From the NCBI RefSeq assembly GCF_964199965.1, contig NZ_CAXMZT010000005.1, positions 124,001 to 188,000 of the forward strand: 64,000 nucleotides of DNA. Reading direction: 5' to 3'. How positions within the stretch are numbered: position 1 is the first letter of the stretch; the number at the start of each line of letters is the position of its first letter. This DNA is from JAFIFT01 sp020051095 (GTDB taxonomy: Bacteria; Pseudomonadota; Gammaproteobacteria; Legionellales; Legionellaceae). The notes under the pieces are model-generated. The model ran no database searches. It saw only the letters and a list, made by a program, of their open reading frames with translations, and was not told the DNA's origin. A program made the translations under genes and the position numbers. Below are positions 18,082 through 26,206 of the stretch, piece by piece.

Positions 18082-18957
18082 TTATTGTAATTTTTGAGCC
18101 ACAATCGTCGGGAATATACATTGCTCATCATAAATCACTTTTTTAACCGAAAAGCCCGCTTCTTCTAATTGTTGGTGTGTTTCGGATTCACTGCGAAAGC
18201 ATTGCCAACCGGCTTGAATAATGTCGGTAAAGATGGCCGCTTGTTTCATGAAATTATCGAGGTTATCGATTTTCCAAGATGATTTGCTGGATAAGGTAGG
18301 TGGCGGGGTGATAAAACTAGTGACCAAATGCCCTTTTGGCTTGAGTGCTTTATAAAACTGGCGATATAAGTCGATGACGCGGTTGGATTTGGGTTCATAA
18401 ATATTGAGTCCATTACTAGTGATAGCATCAAATTGATTGTCGATAGCTAATTGCCAGGCGTCTTTTTTTAGAAACGAGACGTGCTTTATGCCTAAATTTT
18501 TAGCATTTTTTTCAGCCAGGGATAAGGATTCTTCATCAAGATCGATGCCGGTTAACTGACAATTTTTAACAGAGGAAAAATCCAACCTTAGCAGATCATC
18601 CATTAATCCACAGGGAACTGATGCCAAGTGACAATTATCCGACAACAATCCTTGCAGTGTGCGTTGAAAAATAGCAAATCGTTGTTGAGTGGCTTTAAAG
18701 CCAGGCGATTGATGCACTATCCACGACTCAAGCGGGGATAGGTTTTTTTCTTTAGGACCATGCAGGATCATATAGGCAGTCCAAAATCCATTGAGGCCTT
18801 TGTTTTTCAGAAGAAATTGCCCTAAAGGAAATGTCACTAATTCTTCTGCTAATTGAAGCTCAACGTCAATCGGTAAAATGGGCGTTGGGTTTTTGGATAT
18901 TCTTTCTTTGATGCTGTCAAGGTCAATCGATTCATCTAGCCCGTGAGATATAATCAT
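18082..18957 (-). CDS. Class I SAM-dependent methyltransferase
   Basis: A 291-residue protein; I place the start at the ATG at 18957, with AGGA nine bases upstream, rather than a TTG at 18963. Residues 115-215 follow the class I methyltransferase plan: motif I is a degenerate LASVPCGLMDDLL, motif II is LTGIDLDEESLSLAEKNAK with the ribose-binding acidic residue, then FDAITSNGLNIYEP and LKPKGHLVTSFITPP. The N-terminal 100 residues are helical and may cap the active site. The substrate is unknown. An inserted MITE sits immediately upstream of its ribosome binding site, so its promoter may be disrupted or replaced. Confidence 0.82.
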   Translation of the reverse strand: MIISHGLDESIDLDSIKERISKNPTPILPIDVELQLAEELVTFPLGQFLLKNKGLNGFWTAYMILHGPKEKNLSPLESWIVHQSPGFKATQQRFAIFQRTLQGLLSDNCHLASVPCGLMDDLLRLDFSSVKNCQLTGIDLDEESLSLAEKNAKNLGIKHVSFLKKDAWQLAIDNQFDAITSNGLNIYEPKSNRVIDLYRQFYKALKPKGHLVTSFITPPPTLSSKSSWKIDNLDNFMKQAAIFTDIIQAGWQCFRSESETHQQLEEAGFSVKKVIYDEQCIFPTIVAQKLQ

Positions 18958-18979
18958 TGTCAAAATCCTGTTATGATTG

Positions 18980-19122
18980 CTTTGTATGGGATAATTTCTT
19001 ACTAACCCTGTCGTTGCGAGCTTTGCGAAGCAATCCAGAGCAGATTTCAGTTCAGAGATCGAACCGGATTGCTTCGCAAAGCTCGCAACGACGGCTTAAT
19101 TAAAAAATTGTCCGGTACAAAG
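18980..19122. mobile_element. MITE-like element B (143 bp) with REP core
   Basis: Ends are CTTTGTATGGGATAATTT on the left and the complement of CTTTGTACCGGACAATT on the right. The 9-bp flanks TTATGATTG at 18971-18979 and 19123-19131 are identical, a target duplication of the same length as for element A. The core is a long palindrome of GTCGTTGCGAGC/GCAATCC type (about 19010-19093). It encodes nothing. It sits between the divergent methyltransferase and WYL regulator genes, 23 bases from the methyltransferase start. Confidence 0.88.
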
Positions 19123-19198
19123 TTATGATTGCAAAGGCGCACTATACCAAGGTTTCTCATTAATTGGTATGGTATCCATTTTACAACATTGATTGACC

Positions 19199-19888
19199 AT
19201 GTCCCGAACTGACCGATTATTTCAACTGCTACAAATTCTCAGACGCCACCGCCATCCAGTCAGTGGGCAACGGCTTGCGTCTGAATTAAATATCAGCTTA
19301 CGAACCTTATACCGAGACATTGCCAGCCTCCAAGCCCAAGGCGCAGAGATTAGTGGCGAAGCGGGCGTTGGCTATGTGTTAAAGCCCAGTTTCATGTTGC
19401 CGCCGTTGATGTTTAGCGAAGAAGAAATTGAAAGCTTGGTGTTAGGCATTCGCTGGGTGAGTAAAAAAACGGATGATACCCTTGGGGCTGCCGCGACCAA
19501 TGCCTTGGCTAAAATTGCAGCGGTTCTCCCTCCTAAGCTACGAGGGCAATTAGACCTCTCCAGTTTACTGGTGGGGCCTAGCCAAACCATATCCGCAGAA
19601 GAAGAGCCATTAACGCTAATAAGACAAGCAATACGTTTTGAGCGAGAAATTTGCATGCTCTATGAAGATGGCCAAGGTCAGCAAACGAAGCGGACAGTAT
19701 GGCCGATTGGACTTGCCTATTTTGATCAAGTCCGAGTCATGATTGCTTGGTGTCAGTTGCGGCAAGATTTTCGTCATTTTCGAGCCGACCGAATATGCCA
19801 AATTGAAGTGAATGAAACCCGTTACCCCAAAAGCAAGGCGTTATTATTAAAACAATGGCGAGCCATTCATAATATTCCATCGTCCTAA
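19199..19888 (+). CDS. WYL-domain transcriptional regulator, YafY family
   Basis: A 229-residue regulator starting at the ATG at 19199; a TTG two codons earlier is less likely. Residues 1-60 are a winged helix-turn-helix (RTDRLFQLLQILRRHRHPVSG, then the recognition helix ISLRTLYRDIASL). Residues about 130-225 form a WYL-type ligand domain, seen in KRTVWPIGLAYFDQVRVMIAWCQLR. Members often sit beside a VOC-family gene they control, as here, where the VOC gene starts 108 bp downstream. A perfect TGACAG/CTGTCA palindrome lies between them. Confidence 0.93.
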   Translation: MSRTDRLFQLLQILRRHRHPVSGQRLASELNISLRTLYRDIASLQAQGAEISGEAGVGYVLKPSFMLPPLMFSEEEIESLVLGIRWVSKKTDDTLGAAATNALAKIAAVLPPKLRGQLDLSSLLVGPSQTISAEEEPLTLIRQAIRFEREICMLYEDGQGQQTKRTVWPIGLAYFDQVRVMIAWCQLRQDFRHFRADRICQIEVNETRYPKSKALLLKQWRAIHNIPSS

Positions 19889-19895
19889 TCACTAC

Positions 19896-19910
19896 TGACA
19901 GAAACTGTCA
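19896..19910. promoter_or_regulatory. Candidate operator for the WYL regulator
   Basis: TGACAGAAACTGTCA is a perfect 6-bp inverted repeat with a 3-base spacer, placed after the regulator stop and 87 bases before the VOC start. Position and symmetry fit a binding site for the adjacent homodimeric regulator; this is inferred, not shown. Confidence 0.5.
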
Positions 19911-19996
19911 TGCCCTTCTTGTATTCTCATCAAATGACATCAAGGTTGATAGCTAGCCTGTCAAGTTATCCCAATTATTTGTTATAGGAGTGTATT

Positions 19997-20365
19997 ATGA
20001 GTTTACCCAATTATATTGTTTATTATGTTGAAAAGCCATCGAAAAGTGGGGCGTTTTATGCCGCCTTATTTGATGGTGAGCATATCCCTTCTTCCGAGAA
20101 TTACTCCATTGTTCTACTTAAAAACGGTATCAAGCTTGGTTTTTGGTCAAAACAAGCGGTGTCTCCGAAGACCGATGGCGTCCCTGGCTCTAGTGAATTG
20201 TGTGTGATGGTTGATAATCAAGAAGCAGTCGATAGCTATTATCAGCATTGGCAACAACGGCATGTCGACGTTATCCAAAAGCCTATGAATATGGGGTATG
20301 GATATACTTTCTTAGGGCAATGCCCCGATGGGCATCGATTACGGGTGGCGTATATTTTTGATTGA
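19997..20365 (+). CDS. VOC (glyoxalase/bleomycin-resistance) family protein
   Basis: A 122-residue single-domain protein of the vicinal oxygen chelate fold. It shows the two beta-alpha-beta-beta-beta units expected: the first around NYIVYYVEKPSKSGAFYAALF and the second around ELCVMVDNQEAVDSYYQHW, ending in the FLGQCPDGHRLRVAYIF strand common to phenazine-resistance-like members. AGGAG precedes the ATG. Metal ligands are not obvious, so it may bind a small molecule instead of catalysing. It follows the WYL regulator and likely responds to the same signal. Confidence 0.88.
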   Translation: MSLPNYIVYYVEKPSKSGAFYAALFDGEHIPSSENYSIVLLKNGIKLGFWSKQAVSPKTDGVPGSSELCVMVDNQEAVDSYYQHWQQRHVDVIQKPMNMGYGYTFLGQCPDGHRLRVAYIFD

Positions 20366-20390
20366 AAGATCGCAATTGTTATCACCGAAA

Positions 20391-20420
20391 TCCCGCATCA
20401 CGGCTTCGCCTAATGCGGGA
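20391..20420. repeat. Short palindromic repeat, CCCGCAT/ATGCGGG type
   Basis: TCCCGCAT and ATGCGGGA flank a 14-base loop. It lies between the convergent VOC and kinase-like genes and may help end transcription. It matches the arms of the repeat at 17447-17473. Confidence 0.7.
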
Positions 20421-20479
20421 TTAAGCAGGCATCAAGCGAAGCTGTGATTCAGCGGCTTTTCAGGGCATCACTCTAATAG

Positions 20480-22786
20480 CTATTTACCAATAGCAGGTGC
20501 TACATCTTCTGGTGGAACAAACGTTTTTTCACTAAGAGGAGGACGCTTCAATTTTTTATGCCTTTCGCTATCTCCTTTGGAGAAAATAGAGTTATGACTA
20601 CCAACCCACTCTAACTTCGATGGCTTTTTTTTACTTTCATCCAGGAGGCTATCACATATTTTAGACCATTTAGCATCCTCTTTAGACCCCTCAACGGCAA
20701 TCTTGCCAGTGTTAATCTGGACAGAACCTGTTGGTAATGAGCCAGTGCTGCTGTTATCTTCCTTAGAGCTAAGGGTTCCTAAGGCTTTTGGGCTACCTTT
20801 GGGTGATTCTGAATCGGAGCTTGCAGAACCTGAGTTTGATGATTGTTTGTCAAACGATTTATCAATTTCTTTTAGATGAACATTGATAAAAATACCCAAG
20901 TTTTCAACTTTCGATTTCCCTAACGCATCAAGATGATTGTCAGGTAAGAAGAAAAATTGTGGCAAGTGTGCTCGAAACGCATCACTTTTTAAATTCAATC
21001 CATGGTTTACCTTGGATAAATATTCTTCCGTCGTTGTGCTCTTAACTTTGAACCAGCCAAAGGTGACATAATGAAGAAATTTCCGATACCAAGGCGCACT
21101 ATCCCAATCATATTGGGCGTGCTTTGCCATTAAACTATCGATATCGTTAACAAGTTTTGAGCAAAAATCCTTAGAAGCATTATCGTAGCATTTGATGGCT
21201 AATTTTTCTGCCAAGCGGATTACCCGATGCTCTTTAGGTTGCATTGTTTTTATTTTATTGAAGAGGGGGTTTGCGCCTTCTAGCAATGCCTGGCCAGTTA
21301 AGTCCTGCTTAAGAAGTTCTTGGATCTTATCAATATCCTCTTGAACTCCTAAATCAGAAGAAGGGAGCACCTTCTCGATTTCTTTCATAAACTCATCAAC
21401 AGGTTTGTTTCGATGGCCTAGCAGTTTTTGAATATTGGTAACTTTCAAGCGTTTATTGGGGTCTTCTCGGGTAAGCTCTTTAATTAATAAGGATAAATTA
21501 TGGATGACATTGGTGGGCTTTTTAAAATAGGATGCGACGCTTAAGTCGGGATCCCTGAATTCATTGGGAAGCTCTTCCATTTGGGTTAAAATCAAAAACT
21601 GTTTTAATGCCATGCCTAATTGGAAAGCCATAAATGCTTCCATGTCCATGTTATTTAATAAGCCATGGAAGTTAAATCCATCCATGCTAGGGTTAAGGCA
21701 TAGCAAATATTCATTTGGTGCAAACATTGGCGTACTACGTATCATTCCAGCCTTAGGTTGCTTGTCTTTGATAATGGTTTTTCTATCGCTGACGCGGATT
21801 AAATTATTATCTACTAAGAAATTGGTTAACTTGATATCGGGATGGTAGTGCCCTGAGTTAATCAACTTCGTACAAAAATCAACTAATTGCTCAAAATAGT
21901 AGATCGTTTGAGACCCAATGTCATTGGCTTTTGTAGGACTTTCTCTTAATGTTTTGGCAATGTTTGATAAATCACCTTTTTTAGCAAATTGGCTTAATGC
22001 CACTGGCTGAATAGCAATTTCATCTTCTTCTTTCTCCTTAAATGCCATCATGAACATGGCATAATCTTCAATGAAGTACTTTGAGACGGGTAAACTCTCC
22101 AAAATTTGGTCGTCTTTTCGGCTTAATCGGTCTTCGGCACGAAATACCATTTTCTTAGGGCTACCGTTCATGGAGAATGTATAATTGTAATTATTGACAT
22201 GGTTACCTAGCGCTTTTGTTTGATAGCCGGTTCCGGTCGTCATTTCGGTATCAGGATAGACGATATGATGAATTTTTTGTTTTGCGTTTGCGAGAATTAA
22301 TGTTTGATTGGCTATTTTTCTTTTAGTGTGTTCATCAGCCTGATTGATCGCATTTAATTGACAAGATAGCTTGATATATTTCTCTTTACAGTCATCGTAT
22401 GGGGTGTTTTTCTCAAATAATGCATCTCTTTCTTGCATCAAATCATAGCGAAGGGATGGATTTTCATGGACATCAATGGGCGTTTTATCGTAATCAACGG
22501 TTTCTTTAACCGCTTCTGAAACGGCTTGAGCAAATTGAAATGTTTTTAGAAAAAACGATCCATACACATTAATGCCCATTTGTTTTAAAGCTTTAGGCCA
22601 ACCTTCCTCTCCTTTTTGGTGTACCCAAAGAAACAGATCCTCGTCATAGGTTAGCGTATTTAATAGATAGTTTATTTGTTGTAGATAAAATAGCTGCTTA
22701 ACCTTTTCCTCTTCGGGAACCTGATTATAGTGTTCGACGAGTGTATGTAACTCTTTAAAGTTAGCCGGTGGTAGAGATAAACGCAT
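20480..22786 (-). CDS. Protein-kinase-like protein, probable effector
   Basis: A 768-residue protein. I use the ATG at 22786, with GGAGC eight bases upstream, over one 29 codons earlier. Residues 1-190 are helical and unique. Residues about 200-490 form a divergent protein kinase domain: MVFRAEDR near the expected lysine strand, a catalytic loop YHPDIKLTNFLV (His315, Asp317, Asn322) and an activation segment ending STPMFAPNEY. The DFG position reads SDR, keeping the aspartate but not the glycine. A C-terminal part (to 768) is helical, then Ser/Gly-rich and disordered. No signal peptide. Similar kinases in Legionella are Dot/Icm substrates. Confidence 0.8.
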   Translation of the reverse strand: MRLSLPPANFKELHTLVEHYNQVPEEEKVKQLFYLQQINYLLNTLTYDEDLFLWVHQKGEEGWPKALKQMGINVYGSFFLKTFQFAQAVSEAVKETVDYDKTPIDVHENPSLRYDLMQERDALFEKNTPYDDCKEKYIKLSCQLNAINQADEHTKRKIANQTLILANAKQKIHHIVYPDTEMTTGTGYQTKALGNHVNNYNYTFSMNGSPKKMVFRAEDRLSRKDDQILESLPVSKYFIEDYAMFMMAFKEKEEDEIAIQPVALSQFAKKGDLSNIAKTLRESPTKANDIGSQTIYYFEQLVDFCTKLINSGHYHPDIKLTNFLVDNNLIRVSDRKTIIKDKQPKAGMIRSTPMFAPNEYLLCLNPSMDGFNFHGLLNNMDMEAFMAFQLGMALKQFLILTQMEELPNEFRDPDLSVASYFKKPTNVIHNLSLLIKELTREDPNKRLKVTNIQKLLGHRNKPVDEFMKEIEKVLPSSDLGVQEDIDKIQELLKQDLTGQALLEGANPLFNKIKTMQPKEHRVIRLAEKLAIKCYDNASKDFCSKLVNDIDSLMAKHAQYDWDSAPWYRKFLHYVTFGWFKVKSTTTEEYLSKVNHGLNLKSDAFRAHLPQFFFLPDNHLDALGKSKVENLGIFINVHLKEIDKSFDKQSSNSGSASSDSESPKGSPKALGTLSSKEDNSSTGSLPTGSVQINTGKIAVEGSKEDAKWSKICDSLLDESKKKPSKLEWVGSHNSIFSKGDSERHKKLKRPPLSEKTFVPPEDVAPAIGK

Positions 22787-22921
22787 GTTTTGCTCCGTAT
22801 GAGATTCTGAATTTAAAATGATATAAATGTTAATATGATGAGCATTTATAACATAATGTGATCTTTTAATCAATGAATTTGTTGAAATGTGAACAGATAG
22901 GTTGGTGGTAAGGCAGTGAGT

Positions 22922-23635
22922 TTAGCGTTTTGGAAGAACTATAAAATTCACTACCCAGTTTGCAAGTAATTCGGTATCAATGCTTAAGGATAAGGAGCTG
23001 ATAAAGTTTTCATAGATTTCAGCTTCAAATAAACCCTTTCGTTTTTCAATTAAATATCGAGCGTAGGTTTGGTTAAATTCAGGATGCCCTTGAAAGGATA
23101 AGAATATTTCACCAAGTTCCATCATCGCTATCGGTGAGTGATTCGTTTTAGCTAAACATTGTGCATGAGGCGGCAATTTTAGGACTTGATCTTGATGGCT
23201 GACACAAACCTGGAACGCAGGTTGCCAGGGTTTCATCCAAGGTTTTTGCTCTAATATCGTTGCTTTACTGACGCCTAACCCCCAGCCATTGGCTGCGCGA
23301 TTGACTTGTCCGCCTAAGGCTTGCGCTATGGCTTGATGGCCAAAACAAATGCCGATGGTTTTGATTTGTGACTTCCAAAGCTGTTGTATAAACGTTAACA
23401 ACATTTGGATCCAGGGATCGGGATCGAGCACGCCATAACGACTGCCGGTAATGACATACGCATCAAAATCATGCACATTTTCCGGCAGTGCTTGGTTCAC
23501 GGCATCAAAAACTGTCCATGTAATTGGGTAGCGGGTGGATGCAAAAAAGTTGGCGAACATCGTTGGGTAGTCACCATACTGTTCAATAACCTGTGGTGAT
23601 AGTGGATCACAATTTATGAGTCCTAAGCGTACCAT
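22922..23635 (-). CDS. Class I glutamine amidotransferase-like protein
   Basis: A 237-residue protein with a glutaminase triad: nucleophile Cys97 in IGICFGHQ, and His184 and Glu186 in FQGHPEF. It is a stand-alone amidotransferase, not fused to a synthase. The ATG overlaps the stop of the alcohol dehydrogenase gene by one base (TAATG), implying coupled translation. In a cluster with a glutamine synthetase-like gene, this family can hydrolyse gamma-glutamyl amides, which would remove the glutamyl tag at the end of amine catabolism. That role is inferred from context. Confidence 0.88.
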   Translation of the reverse strand: MVRLGLINCDPLSPQVIEQYGDYPTMFANFFASTRYPITWTVFDAVNQALPENVHDFDAYVITGSRYGVLDPDPWIQMLLTFIQQLWKSQIKTIGICFGHQAIAQALGGQVNRAANGWGLGVSKATILEQKPWMKPWQPAFQVCVSHQDQVLKLPPHAQCLAKTNHSPIAMMELGEIFLSFQGHPEFNQTYARYLIEKRKGLFEAEIYENFISSLSLSIDTELLANWVVNFIVLPKR

Positions 23636-24801
23636 TAGCCAACCTTCCCATCAATGGCAGCAAGCAATATCTGTTCGTAGTCTGCGGCAGTAAACGAAAC
23701 AGGGTTGCAGGCCGCGGCAGCATCTTCGGTTGCCATGTAGGCAATGCGTTCAACGTGTGCTTCATCGATGCCAATGTCACGTAAGCAAGGTTCAATGGCA
23801 AGTGAGCGCCTTAGTTCGATTATCCAATCGACAAACCCATTAAAGCCATTAGCAATCTTTAAAAAAGGCGTTATTGTTTCAATTCGGGATTGAATTGCAG
23901 GTCGGTTAGCCATTAACACATATGGCATTAAAATGGCATTTAAGCGGCCATGATGGGCATTATAAACGGCGCCTAACGGATGCGCTAAGGCGTGCATGGC
24001 GCCCAGGCCCTTTTGGAATGCAGTTGCCCCCATCGCTGAGGCAACCAAGAGATGGGTCCTAGCCTCTAAATTATGTCCATCCTGATATGCTTTGAGTAAA
24101 TTATCTTTTACCATAGCCATAGCTTGCATGGCTATGCCATCCGCCATTGGGTGGTATCCTTTGGCACAATAGGCTTCTAAGCTATGAGATAACGCATCCA
24201 TGCCGGTTGCGGCAGTCAGTGGTGCGGGTAAGCTTGCGCTTAATTCAGGGTCAAGGATTACCTGCTTAGGCAACATGAGTGGGTGAAAAATAATGCGTTT
24301 TACTTGGTGTTTGGCATCGGTGATAACGGATGCGCGCCCTACCTCTGAACCCGTGCCCGCGGTTGTTGGGATGGCAATACTCGGTGCAATACCATCAACA
24401 CGGATTTTACGCCAATTATCGCCAACATCTTCGAATGTCCAAAGAGGGAGTTCTTGGCCACTCATCAAGGCAATTGCCTTACCGGCATCTATTGCGGAAC
24501 CACCCCCCAGAGCGATAACACCTTGGCAATGATGATGACGATAGACATCAACGCCTGCATTAACATTTTCACCCGTAGGGTTTGATTGGATATTGGAAAA
24601 AACAGGAATGGTGAGTCCTGATTGCTGAGCGTTTGCGATCAATTGTTGGCAAAAGGGCAGTTGAACTAAGCCTGGATCAGTTACCAATAAGACGGTAGTC
24701 AGGTCTATTTGGTGACATAATTTGCCGAGCTCATTGACTTTTCCGGCTCCAACATGGATGGATGTTGGATAATTCCAAGTGGCTTGTAAAAACTGATTCA
24801 T
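23635..24801 (-). CDS. Iron-containing alcohol dehydrogenase
   Basis: A 388-residue member of the group III, metal-dependent alcohol dehydrogenases, which interconvert alcohols and aldehydes with NAD(P). It shows the nucleotide motif GGGSAIDAGKAIA, the TTAGTGSEVG loop, and metal-binding histidines in MDALSHSLEAY and GAMHALAHPLGAVYNAHHG. The length is normal. It is the third gene of a four-gene operon, three bases after the aldehyde dehydrogenase stop and overlapping the amidotransferase start. The substrate is unknown; an amino-alcohol or its glutamylated form would suit the context. Confidence 0.93.
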   Translation of the reverse strand: MNQFLQATWNYPTSIHVGAGKVNELGKLCHQIDLTTVLLVTDPGLVQLPFCQQLIANAQQSGLTIPVFSNIQSNPTGENVNAGVDVYRHHHCQGVIALGGGSAIDAGKAIALMSGQELPLWTFEDVGDNWRKIRVDGIAPSIAIPTTAGTGSEVGRASVITDAKHQVKRIIFHPLMLPKQVILDPELSASLPAPLTAATGMDALSHSLEAYCAKGYHPMADGIAMQAMAMVKDNLLKAYQDGHNLEARTHLLVASAMGATAFQKGLGAMHALAHPLGAVYNAHHGRLNAILMPYVLMANRPAIQSRIETITPFLKIANGFNGFVDWIIELRRSLAIEPCLRDIGIDEAHVERIAYMATEDAAAACNPVSFTAADYEQILLAAIDGKVG

Positions 24802-24803
24802 AA

Positions 24804-26198
24804 TTATTTACTCAACTGCTTAATGTGAAATGACTTTGGTTGGGTGAAGGTGGCAAAACCCAGTTCGGATAACGAGCAACCACGGCCTGAATCTTTCACC
24901 CCCGTCCATGCAAGGGCTGGGTCGAGATAATCGCAGCGGTTGACAAAAAACGTCCCAGTTTGCACTTGCTCGCCAATAGCAACTGCCGCATCAATATCTT
25001 CGCTAAAGACAGAAGCGGTTAGCCCATATTGGCTATCATTCATTAAGTAAATTGCTTCTTCATCGCTATCCACGGCCATCACGCAAACGACAGGGCCAAA
25101 CGTTTCTTCTTGCATGATGCGCATTTGATGGTTGATATTGACTAATATTTGTGGGGCAAGGTAGGCTGTGCCGGGTTTATCATGGTCAAAATGAGTAGGA
25201 TCAATCAAGGGTGTGGCACCACTTTTAATCGCTTCTTGGATTTGTTTGCGGACAAAGTCTGCGGCTTGGGCACTGACCATGGGGCCCAAGGTAACGGATG
25301 GATCGTCTGCAGGCCCCAGTCGATATTGGTTCACCAATAGTTTTGATTGGTGAATAAATTCATCAAAACAAGCGCGATGAACATAGATTCGTTCAATGCC
25401 ACAACAAGACTGACCTGAGTTAAAGAATGCCCCATCCATCGTTGTTGCAACGGCATAATCTAGCTTAGCATCGGCTCGAACATAGGCAGGGTCTTTGCCG
25501 CCCAGCTCTAAGCAAATGGGAATAAACCGACCCAGTGCCGCTTTTTCAACTTGTTTGCCGCCACTAACCGAGCCTGTAAACACAACCTGATTGATTAAAT
25601 CAGATTGAATGACTTGTTCAGTATGGGTATGGCTTAAGTTCATGAATTGAAATACGCCCTCGGGGAGACCGGCTTCAGTAAACGCTTGAAAAAATCGCTC
25701 TGCAACCAGCGGGGTTTGGGCGGAGTGTTTTAGAATAACCGTATTGCCGGCAAGGAGTGCTGGGATGATGCCATTGACTGCTGTCAGGTAAGGATAATTC
25801 CAGGGGGCAATGATAAAACAAGTGCCGAGAGGTTCTCGTTTGATAAATCGCTTAAACCCAGTTTTTGGGGGCACTTGAATGTTGGCTAACGCTGTGTCAG
25901 CAATATCTATCATATAATGTGCTCTTTCGGCCAGCCCATCGAGTTCGTTGCCGGCATAGGCAATTGGCCTCCCCATTTGCCAACTTAACTCACTGGCAAT
26001 GGCTTGTCTTTGCGAAAGAAGATTAAAAACTGCTGCCCGGCAGAGCGCCTTACGAACATTAAGCGCAGTCTGTTTCCAGCGATTCTGAACGGCATGACTT
26101 AATTCCAAACAGGTTGAAATGTCTTGTTCGCTGGCATAGGGACGTTCCACATAGATGGATTGATCGATGGGACTAATGACTTGTAGCGTAGATTTCAT
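24804..26198 (-). CDS. NAD(P)-dependent aldehyde dehydrogenase
   Basis: A 464-residue enzyme of the aldehyde dehydrogenase superfamily, oxidising an aldehyde to its acid. Visible landmarks are the PWNYPYLTAVNGIIPALLAGN cofactor strand, the FTGSVSGGKQV turn, the general base in LELGGKDPAYV, and the nucleophile cysteine in NSGQSCCG. The C-terminal KDSGRGCSLSELGF segment is typical. GAGGA precedes the ATG. It lies eight bases after the glutamine synthetase-like gene and three before the alcohol dehydrogenase. It would oxidise a gamma-glutamyl aminoaldehyde if the pathway inference is right. Confidence 0.94.
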   Translation of the reverse strand: MKSTLQVISPIDQSIYVERPYASEQDISTCLELSHAVQNRWKQTALNVRKALCRAAVFNLLSQRQAIASELSWQMGRPIAYAGNELDGLAERAHYMIDIADTALANIQVPPKTGFKRFIKREPLGTCFIIAPWNYPYLTAVNGIIPALLAGNTVILKHSAQTPLVAERFFQAFTEAGLPEGVFQFMNLSHTHTEQVIQSDLINQVVFTGSVSGGKQVEKAALGRFIPICLELGGKDPAYVRADAKLDYAVATTMDGAFFNSGQSCCGIERIYVHRACFDEFIHQSKLLVNQYRLGPADDPSVTLGPMVSAQAADFVRKQIQEAIKSGATPLIDPTHFDHDKPGTAYLAPQILVNINHQMRIMQEETFGPVVCVMAVDSDEEAIYLMNDSQYGLTASVFSEDIDAAVAIGEQVQTGTFFVNRCDYLDPALAWTGVKDSGRGCSLSELGFATFTQPKSFHIKQLSK

Positions 26199-26206
26199 GC
26201 ATTCCT

